A stretch of 64,000 nucleotides of DNA from Pristionchus mayeri (GCA_036245805.1 BTRK01000002.1:8428689-8492688), one strand, 5' to 3'. Positions 24,844-36,691 are shown, numbered from the stretch's first letter. Made by a program: numbers and translations. Notes: a model not told the origin generated them from the letters alone.

Positions 24844-25312
24844 TCTTTCGAAAACCTCAGGCGAACCAGTTGAAAGGGTCCACCAAGGGATTGACGGTGG
24901 ACTGAATAGGAATCGAGGTGCGGAGCAACGATTATATACATGCACAAGAATGTAAACAATACGGCTTATTAACATTGCCCCACACGCATAAACGCTCTTC
25001 ATCTCTCGCTTCTTTCTCTCTCTCGCGATCTTCTTTCTCTCACATTGCAACTCTTGCCCGCACTGAGCTGTCAACGTGACGAGAAGCAATAAATCACTAT
25101 GCAATACGCTCGGCAGTTGGACCCTCCCTTCCTATCTCCAGTATTTCGCAACGACCAGCCGGTGCACTTGAGGTGTCGAAATATTACCGCTTGAATTGCT
25201 GATTTGTGTACCACTAACTCTGTCTTTTTCTCTCTATCTTCCCTCACTGTCCTCTTTTCTCGCCTGCTCTGTTTCTCTCTCTACCCCAGTGCTCTCTCAC
25301 CACGTATTTCAG
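24844..25312. other. divergent intergenic region between two kinase genes
   Basis: It lies between the ATG of the minus-strand MAPK-like gene and the first recognised exon of the plus-strand receptor-kinase gene. It is pyrimidine-rich towards 25310 (the acceptor tract). It should hold both promoters and probably the missing signal-peptide exon of the plus-strand gene, but none was recognised. Confidence 0.4.
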
Positions 25313-28300
25313 GCCCGTCTCAATGCCCGCGAGGACTCTACCGCCAATCTCACGACATGGAGAGCCGAACTAGCGCTGCTCCCTCCGAAGGCTGATCTGG
25401 CCAGGACAGTTCACTCCTTGAGGAGTGATCTCAACGAGAAGAAAGCCTCGTTTGACAGAGTGGAGAAGAAATACGCTCAACGCAAGCAGGAGTATGCCAG
25501 CAACAATTGTGATCGGAAGCCGGACGATCGATCCTATTAAACCTCAAAACGGGCCCTTCAAGAGCTCGAGAGCTCCCTAGAAACAGCAAGAGAAGAGAAG
25601 GCCAGTGCAGAAGAGGAGTTGCGACTACCGAAACAGCAGTTGGAAGAGTACGACACAACCGCGCAACGGCTTCAGAGACTGATCAAAGCTGCCGAACAGC
25701 GAATCGGGGAGGCCGAAACGACGCTCGAGGACAGGAGGCAGCGCGTCATAGCCGCTGCCGCGGCTGAGGCGTCAGCCGCAGCGGACGTGCAGCAGCACGC
25801 CGCTGCAAAGCGCGCGGCTGACGCGCGGCTTGCGGAGCCCGCTCCGAAAGCGGTCGAGGATGCGGTTGACGCGGCGCGGAAAGCGGATGATGAAAAGGAC
25901 GACGCGGCAGCAAGAAAGAACCTGACTGAGGAGGAACTGGAGGAACGAAGGAGGGCACTCGGAGAAGCTGACATTGCACGTGATGAGGCGAGAACGGCTG
26001 CGGATAAGTTGAGGAAGGAGGTGGAGGAGAAGGAGAACGATGGGTGAGGAAATTTATCATAAGGGTTATAATGATTTCTCTAAATAACTATGTTGTAACT
26101 GATAGCTCTCGCTGCCCTCTTTAAAAATGGACCAGTCAGGAGAAAAGGCCCTTGTCCAGGTTCTCCACAGGGTCAATTGTTGATGTAGGAGTGCTTTCTT
26201 CTCTGGTCGTTGCATCACTTGTTGTGTGCGTAATTACTTTTACATGCCGAAAAAGAGAGGTGAGCATTAAACTGAATTATACGGCACTCTTGAATTTAAA
26301 ATTTGATACTCGAATGTTTGTGTTTCGTATTTCACTTATTTTTTAATCTCTAGAATATCTTCTAAAGTGAAATTATAATTATCGTCATATTTTAGGAGGG
26401 AATGAGAAAGTAAAGGCGAACACCGCATCCACTAGCCAAGGTTAGCAAAAAATACGTTAAAATATCCGAGATGGATGACTTACAATTTTAGATTACAATT
26501 TTAGCCACTGAAACAAAGCCTCTCATCGACCTGCAAACATTCCAAGCACCAAAGCCGCCCTCACAATCAGTTCAACCGGTACTGCACTACTTTACACAAG
26601 CATTATGTCTACCGGTTTGGCCATCTAAATTAGAATTTAACGCATGGGCTACATGTCAGAATATGAAGCAAGATTGCAAATTCGAAAAATAAATTGATTT
26701 CCAGGACTCTTTTTTTTTCCAGGACCACCGCTCAAATTACCGAATTGAGATCAACTGACGAGGATGTACAGGGTGCGAGAAAAGTATTGTGACACAATTC
26801 AATTAAGCACCACTTGGTGCGCAGTGTTTTAATTTATCCCAATTTTTTGCACCATGCACCTTAGCTATGCAGCTATTTAGCGCTCATGTATCAAACAAAT
26901 ATTTCTTTTAGATTACGAGATTTAATTTATTAAAAATTTAGTGAAGAAAAACGATCATGTTTCTCTCACTGCATGAGTCGTATTCTTTAATGCCGCATTA
27001 CAACAATGTAATAGGTGGCGAATTCCATTATTTTTTCTTAAGAAGGGCATTTGTGCCCGAGTCTAAATATGTGTCCATTTAATTTGGAGATTTGCTTATA
27101 CAGCTTTAAAATATTTAAAAGTAAGCTGTGACGAACGGCCCTCGAAAAAATTTTCTCGAATAAAGATGTCGCGTCCATCAAATAAGAATGATAGAAAAAT
27201 ATTAACGTATGTATTATGGTACACGTCCAATCAGTAGTGCAAATATGCTTTCAGTTTAAATTGGGAAAGCGAATCTACTTCTGTACCTTTTTCGAATCTG
27301 TCCCAAGTGTCGTTTTCAGCCATATTTTCATACGTATGGTTCAGTAGTTTAAACCATGTTTTCATTCAGTTTGACGCTACTAAAATTCATAATTCGGTCC
27401 TTGCATATAACATACAAGTTTATATCTCAATATATGGATGCTGAGAAAGAAATTCGAAAATGTGATTTTTCAAAAAGATAATTCCGTATCAAAGTGTGAT
27501 GCAGTTATTTTCATATTTCTCCGTTTCCTGATATCGTATTTCCGCCTAAACAAGTATACTTTAAAGAGGAATGGTTGCTCTCCATACTCAAGTTGAGAAA
27601 GCGGGGGAATTATTATCCGAAGATTTTTTATTATTAATTAAAGAGAAAAATGAGCTGCGGGCCAAGGGCCCATTTTTTCGAACTTGAAAATCGAAAAGCT
27701 CTGAAAGACAAAATCGATAGATGGGGAACTGTGATAAAATTGTTGGAGGTACTGTTCGCAGGCATACAATGGCGAAAGTAGAAATCTATGCTATCATTAC
27801 TTCGCGAGATATTACATAAAAGACTTGTCACCATACTTTTCTCGCACCCTGTAGAGAGCGGCCGAAGTGTACGGAAGGTTACAATAGATAGCGAAGTATT
27901 GCAAAAAAAACAAATTCTTACCACAAGTTCCATCGCCACGGTTTTTGCATTTTTCAGTTACTTTGAATTTGGTTATAAAGTTCCGTTTCTAGTAATTGAT
28001 TTTCCGCTACTAGTAACAAAAAAAATACGAAAATATAAGTTGGTCAACTAATTACATGTGTGACAAATCGAAATTCATTTCAGATTCCTGCTCAAATGAT
28101 GCCTCAACAAATACCATCTAACGAATATCCATGCTTGTGAGTGGTTCTATTCCTTTTCCTAAACTTTTTCATTCTCTTTCATATTCGGATTACATACATA
28201 GAGTGTCTTTGAAAGGTTTTTTTTCGAATACATTCACTGAATTGGTAACATCACTTTTTCAGGTTCCACATTCAGTACACTGTTAATAACGTTCGAGCTA

Positions 28301-30414
28301 TGGGAGGCTTTGGATGCGTATTCGAGGCGTACAAGAAAGTCGAGAAAACTCTCTACGCTGTAAAGCGAATCGCAGTTGACCCAAGGTACGTTAGTAATGG
28401 AATTGCGGCAATATGGTGTATGTGATATAAAAATGCATTTTGTACTGGGTCGAATTAAAACTATGACGTCATGCCTTCTTTGATTTGTGAAAGGCATCAT
28501 GACGTTATATTTTTCATCCGACCTAGTGCCATTTTCAGTGATCTCGAAACAGCTTGCGAAGAGGCTCAAGCGCTAGCCCGCCTCGATCATCCGCACATTG
28601 TTCGGTACAACAACTGCTGGGCTGAGAAACCACCCCCGGGATGGCAAGTGAGACAATACTCTTTAATTTATTCACATTGGTACAGTAATTATATGATACG
28701 AAAAACGTGATCACTGAATATGCGTAGATCGAAAACTTGTCGCAAGTGAATACATATGCTTTAAGAAATGTACAAAGTCATGAGACTTGATAAGGTATCA
28801 AGCGAAAATGTCGATTCAACAATCGGAGGAAAACACCGCTCACACGTGTTCTTGCAGCACGATATGGATGAAAAATTGGTGAAGGACTATGGATCGCGAT
28901 TGGATCCCTCAGCCAGAGCTCGCTTTGCAAGTTATTTGTTCATAACTGGTAATTCCCGAAAATATTGGCTCTTCAACCTATTCGAACTGTTTTCTCTAGG
29001 GTATTCTTTCAGTGCATTAGGTGAGAAATAACAATTGAACTTCAGGTGGGCTACAAAGCAGACTGTGCGTTCGTATATATTCAGACTCAAGTAAGACTGT
29101 TGAATCTTGGCAAACTTTTTCAGATGCTAATCTATTTCGCTGATTTGATTCTCATAACACGATTCTAGATAACTATAGATTTTCGAAATTCGTGTGACAA
29201 ATTCTCATTGCAGCTATGCGAATTTTCTCTGGCGGATTGGCTGAAGTTGGACCAAAACCAGAGCAAGAACGAGCGAGAGAGGCAGCGACCGCGCATGAAG
29301 AAGTGGTTTAAGCAGATTGTCTCCGCCGTCGAGCACATCCACAGCAATAATATAAACCACCGAGATCTCAAGGTCCGCTTTTTACGGGGACCGAACAACC
29401 CAATTAACGTGAGTTCCCAAATCCAAAAGTGTGGATGTGGTATAAAATTCAGATAATGATACGATGAGAGATTAACCACATTCGATCACTTTGATGTTAG
29501 ACATTTAGAATATCGAATGCGATGTGGAAAAAACTGATATTTCTGAACTTCAAGCAGAAACTTAGCTAGTATTGGAAGTTAAATACTACATTTTGCAGCC
29601 CGGCAACATCCTCTACATGAGCAATAACAGCCATGACGTGCTCAAGTTATGCGATCTAGGCATCGCAACGGTGAGTAAAAAGCTGACAAAACATCAGTCA
29701 AAAGGGTTTGAACCAACAAGTAAGCATATTATGTGCATCCTCTTTGGCCGCTATCGTAAAAGTCGAATAATTATTCAGACAAGACATTATGACGACGATA
29801 AATCGGTGGTCTCGCGAACTTGCAGTGTGGGAACACCACTGTACATGAGTCCGGAACAAGTAAGATTTTGAAAACTTCATTAGGACTGTAAATAATGACA
29901 CGAAACACTAGGGAGTCCCACCACGACGATATGCTGAATGTATTGTTGAGTCAAATGTATCCCTGTGAAATATTAGATAATGATGTTGAGCAGGTGAACA
30001 TTGAATTTTTTGCAGAGGGACTTCCCATTCAAGTACAGCTCAAAGTCTGATGTGTTCTCGCTCGGACTCATTTTAATCGAACTTTGGATGCCTATGACCG
30101 GTGAACGAGTTGAGGTAAAGCATTTTAAAAATATTATTAAAAATGATTTCCAACAATAAAATCTATGTTCTAGACATCCAACTAGAAATTTTTCCATTCG
30201 ACTTTTCAGCCCCTTTTTCAGATATTCGGGCATTATCAAAGCGGGTCGGTCTTTCCCTTCACCAATGATGGCCACATTGGTTTGTTCGCAACAAAATTAT
30301 ACTTTAATTGAATAACTTTAGATTAAATTCGTCCGAAGCATCATGAACAAAGATCCTGAGCAGCGACCAACGTGTGAAGAAATTCTCGCAAATTCATTTA
30401 TGCTAGATGCGTAG
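25313..30414 (+). CDS. coiled-coil ectodomain / TM / eIF2-alpha-kinase-like receptor
   Basis: Exons: 25313-26043 (Ala/Glu-rich coiled coil with WRAELALLPPKADL and NCDRKPDD), 26160-26259 (TM, VGVLSSLVVASLVVCVITF then CRKRE), 26396-26440, 26505-26578, 28084-28136, 28263-28385 (loop MGGFGCVFEA, Lys in YAVKRIAV), 28539-28647 (LARLDHPHIVRYNNCW), 29046-29090, 29214-29372 (HIHSNNINHRDLK), 29599-29670 (CDLGIAT), 29779-29859 (CSVGTPLYMSPEQ), 30016-30114 (SDVFSLGLILIELWMP), 30210-~30271 and ~30322-30414 (DPEQRPTCEEIL, TAG). HRDLK, a DFG-like DLG, and the PNIVRYNxCW-type block point to PERK/GCN2-family kinases. Breaks: TAA at 25538-25540 in the coiled coil, and 1-nt phase gaps after the TM exon and before the last exon. 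An unplaced segment at ~28.77-28.95 kb may be a kinase insert. Single-gene status is inferred. Confidence 0.68.
26769..27851. mobile_element. TA-flanked TIR element (CAGGGTGCGAGAAAAGTA)
   Basis: The 25-base TIRs starting CAGGGTGCGAGAAAAGTA have one mismatch and TA on both sides (26767-26768, 27852-27853), so it is Tc1/mariner-like by insertion. The 1.08-kb interior carries no recognisable transposase. It occupies most of a 1.5-kb intron between the juxtamembrane and kinase exons. Confidence 0.85.
28443..28530. repeat. hairpin MITE inside kinase intron
   Basis: ACTGGGTCGAATTAAAAC...CATCCGACCTAGTGCC pairs around ATGACGTCATGCC. It makes up most of the 153-base intron 28386-28538, and its right end abuts the splice acceptor. 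Confidence 0.8.
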
Positions 30415-31352
30415 CCAAATGTACAAATGATTGTTGTTGAGTTTGAAGATAAGCACCGATGAAGAAAGTATTATTTGATTTAGTTACTTCTTAAATCACG
30501 ATGTGTCAGAAATATTGAAACGCACATACAGCATTCAATAAGACAAAAAAGATGCAACGTTCGTGGAGTTGAGGATCTAAGTAGGAAGCTATAACCGTAT
30601 GGAAAGGCTCATGAGTGCGAAAATCTTGCGATGGGGCTCTCCATCTTCTCGACCGTCATCTCTCTCGGTCTCTCGCTCTTATAAAATACACTGAAAACAT
30701 GACATTCTATCTCGTTCGTTGATTGCTCAATGGAGTTCGTAATTCAGGTCATTTTGGTCGTATTGCAGAATATGATATGAGACAATAGTTTACATGTATC
30801 ACCTTGGAATTCACGTTTCTTTCTCTGCTCTGCAATGAATTATCGCTACTTGGCTGATCGCCAGCCATGGACATCAGGGGAAACAGCTCAGGGAAGAAGC
30901 GAGAGATCGCGCGATGCGAGAGAGTACCCTCTCGTTTCTCTAGCCGCGCGCGGTTGCTGAGATTGACACCCTATAAGAGTGCCATATCCTTTCACTCTTG
31001 ACCTGTATGCGAGATACACAATATCCTAGTCGACTATGATCCTTTCCACGCACCAACCCGAGCATGACTCCTTCCAATGCATATGTTGGCATCTATAATT
31101 TGTTTCAATGCGTGTAGGTTTGGGAAGACAAACTAATTTCTCCCGGCTCTCATTGTTACTGGCTAGCAATCTGTCACCTACTGATTTGATCGTACACGCA
31201 CTAGAAAAGAGCCTGAGGGTGATATAGAGGGAATGCTGATAAGCCTGCGGTGTTTGACTTGTTATGAATCGATATCGCTATCAACATTGCACCTCCTTTA
31301 CGCCTGTAGTCATATGCATTGTTCTGGCGACCTTCATCAGACAGCTCTCGGA
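30415..31352. promoter_or_regulatory. intergenic region with TGATAAG site
   Basis: Gene-free spacer between the receptor kinase and the next MAPK-like gene. CTGATAAG lies at 31238-31245, about 110 bases before the ATG at 31353, and is the WGATAR site bound by nematode GATA factors. Runs of CTCTCTCG/GAGAGAG occur at 30640-30680 and 30900-30950. No exon was seen. The regulatory role is inferred. Confidence 0.4.
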
Positions 31353-31787
31353 ATGGAAAATGTGAGTGTTATTTTCTTCGTCTTTTCCAATTATCATTTG
31401 TACAGCAATTTGTTCCTGTGCAGCACCACCTATCTCAACCATTTTTCGACCCTGTCAAGTACAGCAAATATACCCTGGATTTGACTGGTGCTGCTGGAGG
31501 CTATAATATAATAAGGTGAATATTTTCATTATATCTGCATCAATTGCATGTTTTTGTCTCTTAATCGAATATGCAAAAATGCTACTACAGGAAGTTCAAC
31601 AGCCCAGATTGCTCGCCGTCCATTGCAGTAAAAAAGATAAAAACTCCATTTGTCAGTAAAGATCGCGTGAGTTTCTTTGCTTGCGAATCTTCTTTGATCT
31701 CGAGATGGCTTCCAAGAACTAACTCTCGTCACTCTACCTATTGTCTTACCTATGAGACTAGTGAGAGTGTTGTGACAAGAAGGCAAA

Positions 31788-31905
31788 CACTAGAGTTTGA
31801 GATACGATACCACGCTCTCTTCATTCTCCACACTCTCACGACCGGTCGAATGGCAAGGGAGTGCATAGAATGAAGACAGTGTGTTTCCCGAACTCTAGTA
31901 AACAT
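31788..31905. repeat. hairpin MITE (GAGTTCG family), copy 1
   Basis: An imperfect inverted repeat from CTAGAGTTTGAGATACG to CCCGAACTCTAG with a loop around ACCGGTCG. It is in an intron of the truncated MAPK-like gene. Confidence 0.7.
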
Positions 31906-32172
31906 GTCGCGTTGCACCCGGAAAGAAGACAAGCAGAATACGCTGTGAATACTATATGATCCCTTTTACATTTTTTGGAAGATTCTGATTTTCGAAGCGA
32001 TCTTTTCAAAATTCAGGCTGCCCTGGTGCTGCGCGAGTTAAATCTTCTGAAGAGCCTGCAGCTGAACGGGCATCCCAACATCGTGCGATTAATTGAAATG
32101 TACACGGTAGACGAAACAGCTCGGGACATACAGTCGGTGTATGCATTTTCCTATTTATTCGAGGCTAGCGAA

Positions 32173-32288
32173 TAGAGTTCGAGAAATGAACCCACGGTCT
32201 ATTCATTCTACACACTTTCTCGCCGTTCAACCGGTCGATAGAGTGAGTAAAACGATGAGACGGTGACCCGAATTACGAACTCTTCTAG
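32173..32288. repeat. hairpin MITE (GAGTTCG family), copy 2
   Basis: AGAGTTCGAGAAATGAACCC to GAATTACGAACTCTT with a CCGGTCGATAGAG centre. It lies in the next intron of the same gene. Confidence 0.7.
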
Positions 32289-32470
32289 CGATAGCTGGCA
32301 CACTGGACCATACACACTTCAGCTACCACATCACGGAGCATTGCGGCTCCCCGCTCTCGACTTTAATGGAAAATCCCGTATACTCAATGGAAAGAGTGAA
32401 GAAGTGGATTTTGGAGCTATTGAGTGCGCTGCAGCACATCCATTCAATGGGAGTAAGTAGTGGGAGCATA

Positions 32471-32607
32471 GTTGCTCAACACTGGCGGCGAGGTGTTTTC
32501 AGACCATGATTCCCTATACGTCGTTTCGCGCTGCTCTCCTGAAATCGATGGGAGCAGTGCGAAACAGAGAACATGGAGTCATGGTTGTCGCCACCGGCGT
32601 GGGCAAC
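32471..32607. repeat. 137-bp hairpin repeat
   Basis: Arms begin GTTGCTCAACACTGGCGGCG and end CGCCACCGGCGTGGGCAAC, with pairing through to a centre near TGAAATCGATG. It lies just after the last MAPK-like exon. Confidence 0.8.
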
Positions 32608-32774
32608 TATGAGTTGGAGTATGCCACTTATAATGCCATATACTTTCGTTGCCCCTAAAGCTGTAAGGGCTCACTGCACTACACCTACTAGCGTAGTCGG
32701 TGACGACTGTAAAATCGCTTGACGTAGCTGAACCTTTACCTTTTTTCCTGTTTTAATATTTTAGCTGCCTATCA

Positions 32775-34826
32775 CTACTCAGGCCAGGGAAAAGTGCAGG
32801 AGTCTAGGATTGTGGGTTGTGCTTCATTCAACCTTCAGTCTTCAGGCACTGTAGTGTTCCATTCGGGCGGGCCCACTGCTTCCCATGGCGTGGCTTTTCT
32901 ACTCCGACCGCACCTTGCGCGCGGAGCCGTGTTCAATGGTCTCTCCCCCCGCTTGGCCACTCTCTCCCTCTCAGACCTGCGGTTCTTTCTGGTCTGCGCC
33001 TAAGCGCCACTCCCCACCCTGGATCTCGGCCGCAACGAAGAACCTTCTTGAAACGCGACATCAATTGCAATCCAACTCGCAAGGAACTGTCGCCTATTCC
33101 GTCGCATGCAAATCAGCTTGTGCGAGTCTCATAGCGGACATTAGGAGACGGAAGGAGGAACAAGCACGGCAAGCAGCAATAATGGGAAGGAGTATTGTGA
33201 AGTGTATGCTGTCCCTTCAGTCGTCGAAGCAGCGTCTTCTTGTCCCCGACCCTGTCTCTGGTGCACTCTCAATCAGCAACCAAGACAGCTGTGAAGACCT
33301 TCTACGATGGCCTCTACACCCCAGGAATACAGCTTCCTCTCACTGTGCCCCCTCCCGCTCTAGACCCACGTCCGCCTTTCCAATCCGATGAGATCAGGCA
33401 TGCGATGTCTCTCCTGAAAAGCGGTCACTCCCCTGGTTCGGATGGGATTCTCCCTGAGATGCTCTTCCACTCCAGAGATCACTTGGCCCAAGACATTGCT
33501 GATCTGCTCAATCGACTGGTTGCCGGAGACGCAGTTCCAAGCAACCTGACAGAAGCAATCGTATCATTGTTGCACAAGAAAAGAGACCCGAAGAACATCG
33601 GCAATTTCCGCCCCATTTCGCTGCTCACCGTCACTCTCAAGACGATGACACGGATGATTCTGAGAAGATTCGAGCAAGTGCTGGAAGAGAATGAATCGTC
33701 GACCCAAACTGGTTTTCGCCGCGGATTCAGCACCCTCGACAACCTGCATACGATCAAGCAGGTAGCAGAAAGAGCACACGAGTACGGTATCGCTGTTTAC
33801 ATCGCGTTTGTCGACTTCCGCAAGGCCTTCGACTGCGTTGAATGGAGTGCCTGCTGGAACGCCCTCTTCTCCTTCGGAGCCCATCCCAACCTCGTCAACC
33901 TCCTACGTCATCTCTATGAGTCCTCCTCTACACTCATTAGAGTTAACGACGAGCTTGTTCCAGTGACTGTGAAAAGAGGTGTCAGACAAGGAGATACTCT
34001 CTCCCCTCGCCTCTTCAACGCAGTTTTACGCTTAGCCATGAACGACATTGACTGGGAGAACGACGGGATTCGAATAGACGGAAGAAATCTTTACCACCTG
34101 GAATACGCTGACGACGTGGCTCTCGTTGCAAAATCTCGCCCGGAATTGGAAAGAATGCTGAAGAAACTGATGGACGCTTGCAGTAGAGTTGGTCTCGAGG
34201 TGAATGCAACAAAGACCAACCTACTTACCTCATGCAGTTCTACCCGCAATCCAATCGTCATCAATAACATGCGATTTTGTCGAAAGTGCAACCTATCTCG
34301 GAGGGAGAATCAGTCTTCCCCTAGATCATTTCGACGAGATTGAGCATCGGATTCGGTTAGGCTGGTATGCATGGAGCAAGTTATCTCATCTTCTATCGTC
34401 GCGTCTTCTTCCCACGAAGATTAGGAGACGGCTCTTCGAAAGCTGCGTAACAAGTACTGTACTCTACGGATGCGAAGTTTGGGCGCATCGAGCGAAAAGG
34501 AGCGTTTGAGTGTGACTCAGCGGAAAATGGAGCGTAAGCTGCTGGGAATTACGCTGAGAGATCGTTGGAGGAATGAGCGTATTCGGGATATTACGAAGAT
34601 GCGAGACTGGATACAGGAGGGACTGAAACGAAAAGCGCGCTGGGCTCTCAAGATTAGGCAAAAGGATCTGAATGAGTGGTCTCGCGCAACTACAGTCTGG
34701 ACGCCGTACAACATGAATCGTCCTCCTGGGAAGCCCCGGGCACGCTGGAGAGACGACCTATCCCGAGCTATTGGCAGACACTGGTGGAGTGCACCCTATG
34801 AAGAATATCGGCCCATCCTCATCTGA
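32775..34826 (+). mobile_element. RTE-type LINE, endonuclease remnant and reverse transcriptase
   Basis: Frame 32794-33003 has endonuclease-like motifs (QESRIVG, SHGVAFLLRP, FFLVCA) and is followed by a deletion. The RT domain at 33240-34343 shows GHSPGSDGILPEML, NFRPISLL, QTGFRRGFSTLDNL, YIAFVDFRKAFDCVEW, RQGDTLSPRLFNAVL and LEYADDVALVAKS with the YADD active site. After frame changes near 34260 and 34490 come YLGGRISLPLDHFDEIEHRI, LYGCEVW, QRKMERKLLGITLRDRW and WSRATTVWTPYN-type C-terminal motifs. It is 5'-damaged and frameshifted, so inactive. It lies between MAPK-like exons and an unrelated kinase exon. Confidence 0.92.
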
Positions 34827-35065
34827 GCATCTAATGCCTGATTTGATAAATGATTTTTTTACATCTAATTTCTCTCCCTAAGCCCACTGTACAGCAACCA
34901 AAGAGAAGCAACATTTATGTTATTTGTACCATGTGTTTGATTCTGTTCTAGAAAAGAAAGAAACAGATTACAAATGGAAAGTAATGGAACCATGGCCACA
35001 TTGTTAGCCATTGAATTCATATTTGGCGGGTTTAGAATTTCCAGCTGCAATACCTCCTCTTTCAG

Positions 35066-35218
35066 CCCAGTAACATCCTCATATCACACAACTCTTCTTG
35101 TGAAACACTCAAAGTGTGCGATCTAGGCATCGCAACTCAGAGACGCCCCAATGAAGAGAACTCAACAGTAACGAGAACTTCCAGTGTGGGCACGCTGCTG
35201 TACATGAGCCCGGAACAG
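35066..35218 (+). pseudogene. orphan eIF2-alpha-kinase-like exon
   Basis: A single 153-base exon between acceptor TTTCAG and donor GTGTGT encodes PSNILISHNSS, LKVCDLGIATQRR and TSSVGTLLYMSPEQ. It is paralogous to exons 29599-29670 plus 29779-29859 of the receptor kinase, but the intron separating those two is absent here. Neighbouring kinase exons (HRDLK, C-lobe) were not found. It is probably what remains of a second receptor-kinase copy. Confidence 0.75.
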
Positions 35219-35249
35219 GTGTGTTTAGTGCCAAATTATAAAATATTTA

Positions 35250-35490
35250 GAGGCCGGATCTGAGAAAAGTCAAAATTTCGGCCATTTTCCGGACATTGAG
35301 CCCGGATTACGATTTTAGCCTCACATAGGACCTAGAGTGCTTAGGGTCTTCATTTGAAATTTAGTATTTGTATCCTCTTTATCGCACAAAGTGGCGCGCC
35401 AGGTGCGGGTACAGTGAAAAATTATGCAAATTCATATTTTCTCAGCCGATCAAGATAGACTTAAAGGCCCTCCGAAAAGAAAAAAATACC
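35250..35490. repeat. dispersed AGAGGCCGGATCTGA repeat, copy 2
   Basis: It shares AGAGGCCGGATCTGA, ATAGGACCTAGAGT and GTGCGGGTACAGTGAAAAAT with 58872-59100 over about 230 bases, and its first part with 19245. It is non-coding; the class is unknown. Confidence 0.8.
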
Positions 35491-35799
35491 ACCTCATATT
35501 ATTATAGTAAACGTTGCTACTCGATGAGAAAATAATGCAGTCAACAAAGAAATTGAACGAAAATGGCCCCAGGGCTCGTAATTAGCGATAATAGGCAAAA
35601 ATCGATAGTCCATGAACTGCACGTTCGCTGTAGGATACATATCATTCGAACCGTGATTACTGTAGATTGCTAGTATTGATTTTTCGGTGTAGCAACAGCT
35701 CCGATATTCAGTATACTTATAAAACGTCTACCGTAGCCCGGATACTGTAGTGATACAGTAATCCTACAGTATTCCTAAAGTATCCATGTTACAGTACAT

Positions 35800-36310
35800 G
35801 CGGTTATCGAGAACTGATTTTTTTCAAATATTTGTTTTGTGCCTTGATTTGGTTGATTGATTATTACAGTAACTCTGTGTTATACCGTAACCCCAAATAC
35901 AGTACTCATGCTACCGTACCTGTGGTTATCGAGAACTGGTTTTATTAAAATATTTAAGTTATTCTTTGATTTTATCTTTGGTTGATTGATTATTACAGTA
36001 ACTCACTATTATACCGTAACTCAAGTACAGTACTCCTGCTACCGTACCTGTGGTTATCGAGAACTGATTTTATTCAAATATTTAGGTTATTCTTTGATTT
36101 TGTTCTTTGGTTGATTGATTATTACAGTAACTCACTATTATACCGTAACTCCAAGTACAGTACTCCTGCTACCGTTCCTGTGGTTATCGAAAACTGGTTT
36201 TATTAAAATATTTAAGTTATTCTTTGATTTTGTTCTTTGGTTGATTGATCATTACAGTAATTCAAAATAATACCGTAACCCCAGATACGGTACTCATGCT
36301 ACCGTACCCA
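35800..36310. repeat. minisatellite, ~121-130 bp unit, four copies
   Basis: The phrase GGTTATCGAGAACTG recurs at about 35802, 35923, 36052 and 36182. Between copies are GGTTGATTGATTATTACAG and ACCGTAACTC. No coding function was seen. Confidence 0.85.
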
Positions 36311-36691
36311 CTTGGCCATTCTGTGTTAACCACTTGGATATTCTATCAACTTTATAAATTAAGGAAACGAATTTTGCTCGAAGAGTTGAACCAAAAGCAA
36401 CAAAGAACGTATTTTAACGCTAATATTTGAAATAAAGTTTGTTCGTGATAGTGAGCCAGGGTTACGGTATCCAGGATGCTGTATGTGAGTTACTGTATTC
36501 TTGCCAAAGTACATCTAAGCCTGTCAAGCTGCCTGATAGGCCGCAAGTGCGGGACTGCAAAAAATATCGTGTCAACCAAAAAAGCGAATAAAATACCGCG
36601 AATAAAATATAAAAAAAAGCGAATAAAATGCCGCGCTCATCTTTAATAATCAGCTGGAAACATCTCAAATGAAAAGATCTCAATTTTACAG

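Larger units (their letters stand above)
31353..32452 (+). pseudogene. MAPK-like gene, N-terminal half only
   Basis: Exons 31353-31361 (ATG GAA AAT), 31424-31515, 31591-31666, 32017-32138 and 32323-32452 join in phase. They encode LDLTGAAGGYNIIR, SPSIAVKKIKTPF with the ATP-binding Lys, LVLRELNLLKSLQ, HPNIVRLIEMYTVDE, YHITEHCGSPLSTLM and VKKWILELLSALQHIHSMG. Each exon matches the same exon of the 19.65-24.84 kb gene, with the same phases. The next exon, with the HRD catalytic loop, is missing. Instead a hairpin repeat, a LINE and then an exon from a different kinase family follow. It is therefore truncated, unless the remainder lies beyond a rearrangement. Confidence 0.78.

Noticed and set aside
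25196..25312. Open frame with hydrophobic start before the coiled coil, resembling a signal peptide
   Set aside because: It is a TTTCTCTCT-rich polypyrimidine tract ending in TTTCAG directly before the exon, so it is intron sequence.
25672..26060. Two Ser/Pro/Arg-rich minus-strand open frames
   Set aside because: They are antisense shadows of the Ala/Glu-rich coiled-coil exon.
17759..32452. Treating the three plus/minus MAPK-like blocks and the eIF2-alpha-kinase-like block as one kinase family
   Set aside because: The MAPK-like blocks share LVLRELNLLK and VKKW motifs absent from the other, which has HPHIVRYNNCW and VGTPLYMSPEQ; exon phases also differ.
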